Shown here in pieces: positions 44,596 to 53,088 of a stretch of 64,000 bases of DNA. Positions within the stretch are counted from its first letter, which is position 1, and every line of letters starts with the position of its first letter. Source of the DNA: Cupriavidus taiwanensis (GTDB lineage Bacteria > Pseudomonadota > Gammaproteobacteria > Burkholderiales > Burkholderiaceae); the NCBI RefSeq assembly GCF_900250075.1, contig NZ_LT977071.1, positions 1,612,941-1,676,940 on the forward strand. The letters run 5' to 3'. Below the pieces are notes generated by a model. That model searched no databases and was not told where the DNA came from. It worked only from the letters and a program-made list of their open reading frames with translations. The translations under genes were made by a program, and so were the position numbers.

Positions 44596-44907
44596 GGGCA
44601 GGGAACAGCATGGCGGGACGGCTGGTGTGCATCGCCGGTTTACACGTCTCTATTGGTATACAGTCTACATATCGACATGAGCGTAGGCAACTCATAGACC
44701 GGATCCATGCACCATCGCACAGCACACGACAACCGGGGAATCCCAATAAATGTGCGGTTCCCAGCCACATTGCACCGATCCGGAATCCGCGTAAGTCCCG
44801 ATGAAAAATCGCTTGGCGCGGAATAACTCTGGAATATAGTATACCGACACGGACCAACGCAGTCCGATGGAACCGCCCCCAAACCCCTCCGCCCCCAGGG
44901 AGTCTTC
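44596..44907. promoter_or_regulatory. Divergent control region with two GTATAC operators
   Basis: This 312-base gap separates the TauE-like permease gene (leftward) from the IT-family permease gene (rightward). GTATAC sits at 44656-44661 (TTGGTATACAGTCTAC) close to the first gene and at 44839-44844 in GGAATATAGTATACC (44831-44845) close to the second. The latter is the exact complement of the site before the amidase gene. Base composition drops sharply here, as expected for promoters. No gene is apparent. Confidence 0.6.
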
Positions 44908-46446
44908 ATGTCACAACAAGTCGTGATCGGTGCCGCGCACTGGATCTATCTGTCAGGGGTAGCAGTCATCGTGCTGACGATGATCCTGCGCGCCAATGTC
45001 GTCGTTCCCTCGATCGTAGGCACCGCCCTGGTCGTGTTTGCGCTGACCGGCAGCCCGGTGTCGGCGCTGGCAGGGGTGTTCTCGGCCAGCCTGGTCGCCG
45101 CGCGCGAGCTGTTCAACATCTTCCTGGTGATCGCCTTCATGACGGCGCTGCTCAATGCGCTCAAGACGCTGCGCTCGGACATCCGCATGGTCGAGCCCTT
45201 CCGCGTGGTGATGAAGAACGGGCATTCCGCGTTCTTTATCCTGGCCGGCATCACCTACGTGATCTCGCTGTTCTTCTGGCCGACGCCGGCGGTGCCGCTG
45301 GTGTCGGCCATCCTGCTGCCGGCCGCGATCGCCGCCGGGCTGCCGCCGCTGGCGGGGGCGATGGCGATTGCCATCGCCGGACAAGGCATGGCGCTGTCGT
45401 CGGACTACGTGATCGGAGTCGCGCCCGGCATCAGCGCCAAGGCCGCCGGCGCGGCGGTCAGCGCCGCGGTGGTGGCCGACCGCGCGCTGGCGCTGTCGCT
45501 GATCACCGGCGGCATTGCGCTGTGCCTCGCCTACCTGTCGATGCGCAAGCACATCGTGCCGGCGTGCGGCACGCTGCTCGACCGCTGGCAGGCGCGCGCC
45601 GGCGGCAGCGCCGAAGCCATCGACGGCGGCATCACCTTCGACAAGGCCGAGATCGCGAAGGGCACCGCCCACGCCGAACCGCTCGCCACCGACAGCAATA
45701 TCGAAGCCAGCCTGTCCATGGTCGCACTGCGGCGGGTGAAGTGGTCCAAGTGCTTTGCCATCGTGACGCCGCTGGCCTTCCTCGCGGTGGTCGCCGTGAT
45801 GGTGCTGCCCAAGGTGGGCACCGGCGTGCAGGACCTGAAGGGCGGCGAGGCCGCCGCGCTGGTGGGCGGGGTCGCCGTGGTGCTGATGATGCTGGCGACG
45901 CTGGCCGCGGAAGGCCCGCGCCGGATGCTGGACGTTTGCCCGGAGCACATCACCGACGGCTTCGTCTTCGCCTTCAAGGCGATGGGCTCGGTGCTGCCGA
46001 TCGCGGGCTTCTTCTTCGTCGGCGCCGGCGAGACCGCGGCGCACATCCTGGGCCTGCCGCCGGGCAAGGCGCCCAGCCTGCTGTTCGAGCTGATCCAGGC
46101 CTACCAGCACCTGATCCCCGACAACCACATGCTGGTCGCCTTCGGCGTGCTGCTGGTCGGCATGATCACCGGCATCGACGGCTCCGGCTTCGCCGGCCTG
46201 CCGCTGACCGGCACGCTGGCCGGCGCCCTGGGCCCGGTGGTCGGCTTCGACCCCGCCACGCTGGCGGCGGTCGGCCAGATGGGCGCGGTCTGGACCGGCG
46301 GCGGCACGCTGGTGGCATGGTCGTCGCTGATCGCGGTGGCCGGCTTTGCCCGCGTGCCGGTGCTCGAAGCGGTGCGCGCGCTGCTGATCCCGGTGCTGAT
46401 CGGGCTGGCCTGCTCAACCGTGGCCGCAATGGTGCTGTGGTCGTAG
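44908..46446 (+). CDS. Ion transporter (IT) superfamily permease, substrate unknown
   Basis: 512 residues with about 12-13 hydrophobic segments and a re-entrant-looking motif FFWPTPAVPLVSAILLPAAIAAGLPP in the first half mirrored by GMITGIDGSGFAGLPLTGTLAGALGP in the second, as in CitMHS/DASS/GntP-type carriers of carboxylates. A hydrophilic loop of about 70 residues separates the halves. CAGGGAG lies before the ATG. It heads the operon with two ferredoxins and is probably the importer for the island's substrate; a GTATAC operator sits 63 bases upstream of the start. Confidence 0.8.
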   Translation: MSQQVVIGAAHWIYLSGVAVIVLTMILRANVVVPSIVGTALVVFALTGSPVSALAGVFSASLVAARELFNIFLVIAFMTALLNALKTLRSDIRMVEPFRVVMKNGHSAFFILAGITYVISLFFWPTPAVPLVSAILLPAAIAAGLPPLAGAMAIAIAGQGMALSSDYVIGVAPGISAKAAGAAVSAAVVADRALALSLITGGIALCLAYLSMRKHIVPACGTLLDRWQARAGGSAEAIDGGITFDKAEIAKGTAHAEPLATDSNIEASLSMVALRRVKWSKCFAIVTPLAFLAVVAVMVLPKVGTGVQDLKGGEAAALVGGVAVVLMMLATLAAEGPRRMLDVCPEHITDGFVFAFKAMGSVLPIAGFFFVGAGETAAHILGLPPGKAPSLLFELIQAYQHLIPDNHMLVAFGVLLVGMITGIDGSGFAGLPLTGTLAGALGPVVGFDPATLAAVGQMGAVWTGGGTLVAWSSLIAVAGFARVPVLEAVRALLIPVLIGLACSTVAAMVLWS

Positions 46447-46507
46447 GCGGCCGCGGCACCGCGACGAATTTCCCTGACCTGTTTCGCGACCTTTGCCCAG
46501 ACCAACG

Positions 46508-46843
46508 ATGCCAAAAGTCATCCTGCACAAGTTCGGCCAGACCTTTACCGACGAGGTCGGCCCCAACACCAACCTGGTGGTCCGCGCCGGCATCCGGCAG
46601 TTCCCCTACCCCAACCTGCGCTACGAATGCGGCATGGGCAAGTGCTCGAAGTGCGCGTGCCGCGTGATCGCCGGCGCCGAGCACCTGCCGCCGCCCAACT
46701 GGAAGGAAAAGAAGCAGCTTGGCGAACGGCTCGAACAGGGCTACCGGCTGGCCTGCCAGCTGTGGCTCGAGCATGACATCGAACTGGCCCAGGACGATGT
46801 GCCGGCCGCGGCCGCGCTGGCCGGGGCAAGCGCGGGGGCCTGA
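46508..46843 (+). CDS. 2Fe-2S ferredoxin, first of two
   Basis: 111 residues. The cluster ligands are Cys41, Cys46, Cys49 in ECGMGKCSKC and Cys83 in YRLACQ, with another Cys at 51; the spacing C-x4-C-x2-C...C is that of plant/oxygenase-type ferredoxins. ATG at 46508 is the start of homology. It lies 61 bases after the permease gene and one base before the next gene. It likely shuttles electrons to an iron oxygenase, plausibly the diiron oxidase encoded at 41929-42660. Confidence 0.87.
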   Translation: MPKVILHKFGQTFTDEVGPNTNLVVRAGIRQFPYPNLRYECGMGKCSKCACRVIAGAEHLPPPNWKEKKQLGERLEQGYRLACQLWLEHDIELAQDDVPAAAALAGASAGA

Positions 46844-46844
46844 C

Positions 46845-47162
46845 ATGTTCGTGCTGCTGACCAGCCGCCCCGGCCAGTTCCGTACCGAGCCCACCGACGG
46901 CATGACCGCCGTCGAGGCCTACGACTACGTCTTCTACGGCAAGCGCACCGCCCGCTTCGTCATTGCCGAGCTGGCCGCGGATACCAGAGTCCGCATACGG
47001 GAGGAAGCGCCGCCCGGCATCGTCAACCTGGTCTCGACCCGTTTCCTCGACAAGTACGCCACGCTCGAAGCCGCCCGCGACGCGCTGCGCCAGCTGGCCA
47101 GCTTCGGCAGCATGGATATCGCCTTGGTAGCCGTGCCGGTTGCCGCGGACGGCCGCTCCTGA
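46845..47162 (+). CDS. Unknown 105-residue protein between two ferredoxin genes
   Basis: I do not recognise this family. The protein opens MFVLLTSRPGQFRTEPTDG and continues VEAYDYVFYGKRTARFVIAELA, with a mixed alpha/beta pattern, one Cys-free composition and no signal peptide or membrane segment. Its ATG comes one base after the first ferredoxin's stop codon region (TGACATG), and the second ferredoxin gene follows 32 bases later, so all three are surely co-transcribed. A role as a small oxygenase or electron-transfer accessory subunit is a guess from position only. Confidence 0.7.
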   Translation: MFVLLTSRPGQFRTEPTDGMTAVEAYDYVFYGKRTARFVIAELAADTRVRIREEAPPGIVNLVSTRFLDKYATLEAARDALRQLASFGSMDIALVAVPVAADGRS

Positions 47163-47194
47163 AGCCTTACACCTGCCGCCAGGCATCTATCGCC

Positions 47195-47524
47195 ATGATC
47201 CAGATCACCTTCCTCACCAACCACGGCAAGACCGTCACGGCACCGGCCAACAGCAACCTGCTGCGCGTGTCGCTGCGCGAACAGGGCGGCATCCCGTTCA
47301 AATGCGGCGGCGGCCTGTGCGGCACCTGCAAATGCCGCATCGAGCAAGGCCGCGAGCATACTGATGCGGTCAAGCCGAAGGAGCGGAAGCTGCTGACGGA
47401 AGCGGAGCTGGCCGATGGCTTCCGGCTGGCATGCCAGACCTTCATGGCCGGCGATGTCGCGGTCTCGTGGCAGCCGAAGGCGATGGCCGGGCGGCCGCAG
47501 CCGGCCGCCGCCAGCGGCGAATAA
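47195..47524 (+). CDS. 2Fe-2S ferredoxin, second of two
   Basis: 109 residues. Cys37, Cys42, Cys45 (KCGGGLCGTCKC) and Cys80 (FRLACQ) bind the cluster; Cys47 is extra. The fold begins directly at MIQITFLTNHGKTV. It differs from the first ferredoxin in the region between strands and in its tail, so the two are not a recent duplication. It ends the operon that starts with the IT-family permease and converges, 13 bases apart, on the VWA protein gene. Confidence 0.88.
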   Translation: MIQITFLTNHGKTVTAPANSNLLRVSLREQGGIPFKCGGGLCGTCKCRIEQGREHTDAVKPKERKLLTEAELADGFRLACQTFMAGDVAVSWQPKAMAGRPQPAAASGE

Positions 47525-47537
47525 GCGGGCGCCGCCG

Positions 47538-49259
47538 CTAGCGCCGCCTGGCCCCTACCAGCCCCGCGACCTCATCCAGCATCGCCATATCCACCGGCTG
47601 CGACAGGTCCAGCGCGAGCGTGTGGCGGTAATACGGGCTCAGGTCCAGCCCAACCCCCAGCCCGAGTATTTCCACATCCCGCAGCGCCTCGTGCCGAGCC
47701 ACCACGGCCTTCAGGTGGTTGTCGAGGTAGCAGGCGTCGTTGGCCTGCCCGGTCGCGGTATCCATCGGGCTGCCGTCGGACACCACCACCAGGATGCGGC
47801 GCGCCTTGCCGCTGGCATGCAGGCGCGCGCAGGCCCACTCCACTGCCTCGCCGTCGACGCCCTCGCGGAACAGGTCGGCCTTCAGCAACGCGGTGATGTC
47901 GGTGCGCGCGCGGCGCCAGCTGCGCTGCGCGTCCTTGAACACCATGTGGCAGGTTTCGTTGAGCCGGCCCGGGTGCTGCGGGCGGCCGCGCGCGAGCCAG
48001 TCGCTGCGCGCCCGCCCGCCGTTCCACGCGTTGGTGGTAAAGCCCAGCACTTCGGTGGCGACGCCGGCCTGGTCCAGCGCGCGGGTGAGCAGGTCGACCA
48101 GCAGGGTCAGCGGCTCGGCCTGCGCCTTCATCGAGCCGGAGCAGTCGACCAGGAAGCCGACCACGCAATCGGCATGGGCCTTGTGCGCTTCCTGGCGAAA
48201 CAGCCGTCGCTCGGCCGGCGAACTGACCAGTTGCGCCAGGCGGCGGCCGTCGATGCGGCCGCTTTCCTCGCCGAACGACCAGCCGTCCACGCGCGGCTGC
48301 GACAGCGCGGCGCGCAGCCGGCGCGCCAGCCGGGCGATGTTGACGCCGGCGCGCGCGATGCGTGCGTCCAGCCGCGTGCGGTACTCGTCCAGCAAGGCAC
48401 GGCGCACCAGCGTGGCGGCGCACACTTCGCGGTCGTAGCGGGCGGTATAGATGCGGTAGCCATCGGTGGCGTCGGCAAGCACGCGGCTATGGCCGCTGTC
48501 GGCCAGGGCAAAGGCCTCCGCGGGCGGTTCGTCGAAGTCGAGCCACAGCGCGAAGCCGGCGCGCGCGGCGGAGGCAGCATGCTCATCGTCTTCGCCGGCA
48601 CCTGGCGCTTCGGTGCGGATCATCTGCGCCACCGCATGCGCCAGCGCCAGCGCGTGCACGGCGTACGCGGCCTGGTCGTGGCGTTGCGCGCGCAGCCCCG
48701 CCAGCTGGTTGCCCAGCATCGGCACGATGGCGGCGCGCGTGGCCTCGATCAGGTCTTCGGTTTCTTCCAGCACCGGCGCGCCGGTCAGCCGCGACCAAGC
48801 CACCTGCGCCACGGTATAGAGCAGGATGCCGAGGTGGCCGTCGGTCAGGCCGGAACGATGGAAGGCGCGCGACCACGCCAGGAAGCGGTGGCGCAGGTTG
48901 GCCTCGACGCCGGCCATGCCGCGCGGCAGGCGGGTCTCGCAGCGCAGCTGCTCGAGCAGCTCGAACACCAGGCGCTCGACCGCATCGGCCGGGCACAGCC
49001 GCCGATGCAGGGCGGCGTCGGAATGCGCCTGGCGCAGCGCGGCGCCATCGGCGGCCCCACGCAGGCACGCGGCAGTGTCGGTGTCCGCATCGGTGCGCAG
49101 GTGCGGCGCATGCAGCGGCACCGGGCGCAGCGCGCGCCACAGCTGGCCGTCGCGGAAATGCAGCGCCGCATCGCCGGTGAGCGCGCGCACGGCCGCGCCG
49201 GACAACTCATCCTGCCGCTGGCGCCGACGCAAGCGCTGGGCCAGCGCCGCCGCATTCAT
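47538..49259 (-). CDS. CobT-like protein with C-terminal VWA domain
   Basis: 573 residues. A long helical N-terminal part (1-350) rich in Arg/Ala ends in a von Willebrand A domain with metal-ion site LVDCSGSMK (about residue 370) and VVVSDGSPMD. This is the architecture of CobT of aerobic cobaltochelatase and of VWA partners of MoxR-type ATPases. The ATG overlaps the stop of the AAA ATPase gene (ATGA), so the two are coupled. CobN, needed for cobalt insertion into the corrin ring, is not encoded here, and no other cobalamin gene is nearby; a different metalloenzyme-activating or remodelling role is possible. Confidence 0.83.
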   Translation of the reverse strand: MNAAALAQRLRRRQRQDELSGAAVRALTGDAALHFRDGQLWRALRPVPLHAPHLRTDADTDTAACLRGAADGAALRQAHSDAALHRRLCPADAVERLVFELLEQLRCETRLPRGMAGVEANLRHRFLAWSRAFHRSGLTDGHLGILLYTVAQVAWSRLTGAPVLEETEDLIEATRAAIVPMLGNQLAGLRAQRHDQAAYAVHALALAHAVAQMIRTEAPGAGEDDEHAASAARAGFALWLDFDEPPAEAFALADSGHSRVLADATDGYRIYTARYDREVCAATLVRRALLDEYRTRLDARIARAGVNIARLARRLRAALSQPRVDGWSFGEESGRIDGRRLAQLVSSPAERRLFRQEAHKAHADCVVGFLVDCSGSMKAQAEPLTLLVDLLTRALDQAGVATEVLGFTTNAWNGGRARSDWLARGRPQHPGRLNETCHMVFKDAQRSWRRARTDITALLKADLFREGVDGEAVEWACARLHASGKARRILVVVSDGSPMDTATGQANDACYLDNHLKAVVARHEALRDVEILGLGVGLDLSPYYRHTLALDLSQPVDMAMLDEVAGLVGARRR

Positions 49260-50245
49260 TGCACGGGCTCCGATGCCGCGCTGGCGCCAGCGGCCTCGCC
49301 AGGCAGATGGCCGAAGCAGCGCTGGTAGTACTCCGCCACCACCGGGCGTTCGGCCTCGTCGCACTTGTTCAGGAAGGTCAGCCGGAACGCAAGCGCGGGG
49401 TCGCGGAAGATCTGGCAGTTCTCGGCCCAGCTGATCACGGTGCGCGGCGACATCAGCGCCGAAACATCGCCCGCGGCAAAGCCGCGGCGGGTCAGGCCAG
49501 CCAGCGCCACCATGGCATCGACCAGCGCGCGCCCGCCGGCGTCGTCCAGCTCGGGCACGCGTGCCAGCACGATGCCCGCCTCTTCGTCGTGCGGCAGGTA
49601 GTCCAGCGTCGCCACCACGTTCCAGCGGTCGATCTGCGCGTGGTTGAGCAGCTGCGTGCCGTGATAAAGCCCGTTGACGTTGCCCAGCCCCACGGTATTG
49701 GACGTGGCAAAGAGACGGAACGAAGGATGGGGGCGGATCACGCGGTTCTGGTCGAGCAGCGTGAACTTGCCGTCGCGCTCCAGGATGCGCTGGATCACGA
49801 ACATCACGTCGGGCCGGCCCGCGTCGTATTCGTCGAAGATCAGCGCCACCGGACGCTGCAGCGCCCACGGCACGATGCCTTCCTGGAACTCGGTGACCTG
49901 GCGGCCGTCGCGTACCACGATGGCATCCTTGCCGACCAGGTCGAGCCGGCTGATGTGGCCGTCCAGGTTGACGCGCACGCAGGGCCAGTTCAGCCGCGCG
50001 GCCACCTGCTCGATATGGGTCGACTTGCCGCTGCCATGCAGGCCCTGCACCATCACGCGCCGGTCGCGCATGAAGCCCGACAGGATCGCCAGCGTCACCT
50101 CGGGCTGGAAGCGGTAGGCCGGATCGATCTCCGGCACGTGGTCGTCGCGCTGGCTGAAGGCCGGCACCATCAGGCCGGAATCGATGCCGAACACGCTGCG
50201 CACCGGAATCATCCGGTCCGGCTTGCCAAACTGCTCTTGCGTCAC
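49256..50245 (-). CDS. MoxR/CobS-like AAA+ ATPase
   Basis: 329 residues from a GTG start at 50245, chosen because GAGGAG lies at ideal distance and the length equals that of CobS; an ATG at 50275 or 50299 would add 10-18 residues. Walker A is MVQGLHGSGKSTHIEQVA (about residue 70), Walker B LIFDEYDAG (about 135), sensor 1 LFATSNTVG. CobS forms hexameric rings that drive metal insertion with CobT. It is co-translated with the VWA gene. The ring may act on a metalloprotein encoded nearby, such as the diiron oxidase, but this is inference from proximity. Confidence 0.85.
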   Translation of the reverse strand: MTQEQFGKPDRMIPVRSVFGIDSGLMVPAFSQRDDHVPEIDPAYRFQPEVTLAILSGFMRDRRVMVQGLHGSGKSTHIEQVAARLNWPCVRVNLDGHISRLDLVGKDAIVVRDGRQVTEFQEGIVPWALQRPVALIFDEYDAGRPDVMFVIQRILERDGKFTLLDQNRVIRPHPSFRLFATSNTVGLGNVNGLYHGTQLLNHAQIDRWNVVATLDYLPHDEEAGIVLARVPELDDAGGRALVDAMVALAGLTRRGFAAGDVSALMSPRTVISWAENCQIFRDPALAFRLTFLNKCDEAERPVVAEYYQRCFGHLPGEAAGASAASEPVQ

Positions 50246-50336
50246 CTTGTGCTCCTCGTTGCCTCGCTGCCCCATCGGGGCACGCCATGCCATCGGCACG
50301 GCGGCAAGCGGTGCGGTGCCGCGTAACGCCGTGCCT

Positions 50337-51185
50337 CTATTCGTCCTCTTCCGCGGCGTCCGTGGCCTCGGCGCCGCCCTGCCAGCTGCCTGCGCTGTCG
50401 GCCTCGATTGCCGCCAGCGCCGCCGCCGCCCGCTGCAGCGCGGGCAGCAGCTGCACTGCCTTGTCGCGCGACACGCGCATCACCGGGGCCTGCAGCGCCA
50501 GTCCCAGGTTGGACTTGCCGCCGTCGGCGGCCGGCACCAGCACGCCGATGCAGACCAGCCCCGGCAGGAATTCCTCGTCATCCATCGCGTAGCCGTCGCG
50601 CTTCACGCGCTCCAGTTCCGCTTCCAGCTGGCCATGGTCGGTCAGCGTGTTCTGCGTGTAGCGTTCCAGCTCCACGTTGGCCAGCAGGCGCTGCCGCTGC
50701 GCCGGCGCCAGCTGCGCCAGGAACAGCTTGCCGGTGGCCGAGCAGTGCGCCGGCACGCGCGAGCCCGGATGCAGGTAGAAGCGCAGCGGCGCCGCGGTCT
50801 CGACGCGGTCCAGGTACAGCACCTCGCCGCCGGAGAACGCGGTCAGGTTGCAGCTCTCGCCCACCTCTTCCACCAGCCGGCGCAGCACCATGTGGCGCGC
50901 GCCATGCGAGGTGCTGTTGAGCAATAGGTTCTCCGCCAGCCGGCGCAGCCGCAGGCCGGTGCCGTATTGCCGCCCGTCGCCGTTGCGCTGGATCAGTCCG
51001 GCCGCCTCCAGCTGCTGCAGCATGCGGTGCAGCGTGGGCTTGGGCAGGCCGGTCTCTTCCACCAGCGCCTGCAGGTTGAAGGACTGGTCCTTCTCCGCGA
51101 TGACCTCGAGCAGGCCGAACAAGCGCAGCGCCGGCGTGTCTCCGTCCGGCCTGGCTTCACTTTTGGCGAGGCGCATATCGTTCAT
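50337..51185 (-). CDS. IclR-family transcriptional regulator
   Basis: 282 residues from the ATG at 51185, which has GGAG six bases upstream; the frame opens five residues earlier at 51200. N-terminal winged helix (about 20-85: LQALVEETGLPKPTLHRMLQQLEAAGLI) and a GAF-like IclR effector domain (EVLYLDRVETAAPLRFYLHPGSRVPAHCSATGKLFLA). It diverges from the amino-acid permease gene, so it is a candidate regulator of that promoter, whose GGAAC-N5-GTTCC palindrome also occurs before xsc. Confidence 0.88.
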   Translation of the reverse strand: MNDMRLAKSEARPDGDTPALRLFGLLEVIAEKDQSFNLQALVEETGLPKPTLHRMLQQLEAAGLIQRNGDGRQYGTGLRLRRLAENLLLNSTSHGARHMVLRRLVEEVGESCNLTAFSGGEVLYLDRVETAAPLRFYLHPGSRVPAHCSATGKLFLAQLAPAQRQRLLANVELERYTQNTLTDHGQLEAELERVKRDGYAMDDEEFLPGLVCIGVLVPAADGGKSNLGLALQAPVMRVSRDKAVQLLPALQRAAAALAAIEADSAGSWQGGAEATDAAEEDE

Positions 51186-51242
51186 GCCTGGCTCCATCAT
51201 AGGTAAGTTTCATTTTCAGAGTCAAATCATATCAATTATCGA

Positions 51243-51316
51243 AACTTCTGGTTGACCTTCCCGCTCGGACAGCCTACATTCCGGTTAAACAATAATTTTT
51301 TGGAACTTCTGGTTCC
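51243..51316 (+). promoter_or_regulatory. Promoter and operator of the amino-acid permease gene
   Basis: In the 335-base gap between the IclR and permease genes: -35 TTGACC (51252-51257), 17-base spacer, -10 TACATT (51275-51280), then the palindrome GGAAC-TTCTG-GTTCC (51302-51316), 27 bases from the -10 start, exactly as before xsc (27058-27122). The 11 bases AACTTCTGGTT occur twice, at 51243-51253 overlapping the -35 and at 51304-51314 inside the palindrome, giving a 61-base direct repeat suited to cooperative binding. The remaining 200 bases up to the gene show no further signal. Confidence 0.65.
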
Positions 51317-51520
51317 ATTTTTTAAGCGAACACCGGAGACAAGTCGACATGTACGGATAGGCCATCCTCTCCCCGGGATTGCAAATACTGAACGACCACG
51401 GCCCCAGGCTGGCATTTACTGCCCCGCCACCTATACCGAAGAGAAGCCGTGGCGCCTGCCTTAATCGCTGGACTGGCTGCAATGCAGTACCGACAGCAAG
51501 CGCAGCACAGGAGACATAAC

Positions 51521-52957
51521 ATGATCCAACAATCACCGTCCGGCAACGGACTATCCCACGGCCTCAAGCAACGCCACATGACCATGATCGCGCTCGGCGG
51601 CGTGATCGGCGCGGGGCTCTTCGTCGGCAGCGGCGTCGTCATCAAGTCGGCCGGCCCGGCCGCGGTCCTTTCCTTCCTGATCACCGGCCTGCTGGTGGTG
51701 CTGGTGATGCGCATGCTGGGCGAGATGGCCTGCGCCATGCCCGGCAGCGGCGGCTTCTACGAGTATGCACGCGAAGCCTGGCGCGATCGCCCCGCGGTGG
51801 GCAACCTGGCCGGCTTCCTGACCGGGTGGATGTACTGGTACTTCTGGGTCATTGTGGTGGCGCTGGAAGCGGTGGCGGGCGCGGACCTGGTGCGCTACTG
51901 GCTGCCTGACGTGCCCAACTGGATCATCAGCCTGGTGCTGCTGGTGATGCTGACGCTGACCAACCTGGTATCGGTCAAGTCCTTCGGCGAGTTCGAGTTC
52001 TGGTTCGCCTCGATCAAGGTGGCGGCGATCATGGTGTTCCTGTTCGTCGCCGGCGTCTACGTGCTGGGCCTGGCCCCTGGGTCGCACGGCATGGAGGTGG
52101 CCAACCTCACCGCCAACGGCGGCTTCATGCCCAACGGCATCGTGCCGGTGCTGACCGGCGCGGTGGCGGCCACCGGCTTCTACTTCGGCGCCGAAATCGT
52201 CACCATCGCCGCCGCCGAAACCGCCGAGCCGCAGAAGGCCGTGGCCAAGGCCACCAGTTCGGTGATCACGCGCGTGCTGGTGTTCTATGTCGGTTCGATC
52301 CTGCTGGTGGTCTGCCTGGTGCCGTGGAACTCCACCAGCATCGCCACGCCGTACGTGAGCGCGCTGAACGTGATGGGCGTGCCGGCGGCCGCGCAGATCA
52401 TGAACGCGATCGTGCTGACCGCGGTGCTGTCGGCGCTCAACTCGGGCCTGTACGCGTCGTCGCGCATGCTGTTTGCGCTGACCCGTCGCGGCGACGCGCC
52501 GCAGTCGCTGGCCCGCGTCAGCCGCAACGGCGTGCCGGTGCGCGCCATCCTGGTGGCGACGCTGTTCGGCTACGGCGCGGTGGTGATGTCCTATGTCTCG
52601 CCCGACACGGTGTTCGCCTTCCTGGTGAATTCGTACGGCACGGTGGCGATCTTCGTCTACATCCTGATCGCGATCTCGCAGCTGCGCCTGCGTTCGCGGC
52701 TGGAGCGCGAGGCGCCGGACCAGCTGCGCGTGCGCATGTGGTGCTATCCGTACCTCACCTATGTGGCAATCCTGGGCATGCTCGGCATCGTGGTGGCAAT
52801 GGCCTTCATTCCCGACCAGCGCACGCCCCTGGCGCTGGGCGTGGTGAGCCTGGCGCTGCTGCTGGTGGCCTACTTCGCGCGGCAACTGTTTCGGCGTGGC
52901 GTGGATCCCGTAGTGCCGCTGGCGGAACTGCCGCGCCGCGACCTGCGCAAGTTTTGA
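51521..52957 (+). CDS. APC-superfamily amino-acid permease
   Basis: 478 residues, 12 membrane helices. HGLKQRHMTMIALGGVIGAGLFVGSG is the signature of the amino acid transporter (AAT/GabP/AnsP) family; the ATG at 51521 has AGGAGA upstream. Its position just before tauR-tauXY and its promoter, which matches that of xsc, suggest that it imports taurine or another amino sulfonate, or the amino acid formed with it. Family members normally carry amino acids such as GABA, asparagine or aromatic amino acids; taurine transport is inference. Confidence 0.88.
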   Translation: MIQQSPSGNGLSHGLKQRHMTMIALGGVIGAGLFVGSGVVIKSAGPAAVLSFLITGLLVVLVMRMLGEMACAMPGSGGFYEYAREAWRDRPAVGNLAGFLTGWMYWYFWVIVVALEAVAGADLVRYWLPDVPNWIISLVLLVMLTLTNLVSVKSFGEFEFWFASIKVAAIMVFLFVAGVYVLGLAPGSHGMEVANLTANGGFMPNGIVPVLTGAVAATGFYFGAEIVTIAAAETAEPQKAVAKATSSVITRVLVFYVGSILLVVCLVPWNSTSIATPYVSALNVMGVPAAAQIMNAIVLTAVLSALNSGLYASSRMLFALTRRGDAPQSLARVSRNGVPVRAILVATLFGYGAVVMSYVSPDTVFAFLVNSYGTVAIFVYILIAISQLRLRSRLEREAPDQLRVRMWCYPYLTYVAILGMLGIVVAMAFIPDQRTPLALGVVSLALLLVAYFARQLFRRGVDPVVPLAELPRRDLRKF

Positions 52958-53088
52958 AGCGCAATCAAGGCGCAAGGAAGCGTCGCTGCCTGGCGCCGAC
53001 ATGCCCGAAGCAACTTAACCATGACTGACGTGGCGCGCCGGTGCGGTATGCTGGCGCGCTTCGCCGTTCAGGAAACGCCCCCTGTCCC

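Noticed and set aside
47538..50245. Aerobic cobaltochelatase for cobalamin synthesis
   Set aside because: No cobN or other cob gene is present, so only CobS/CobT-like is justified.
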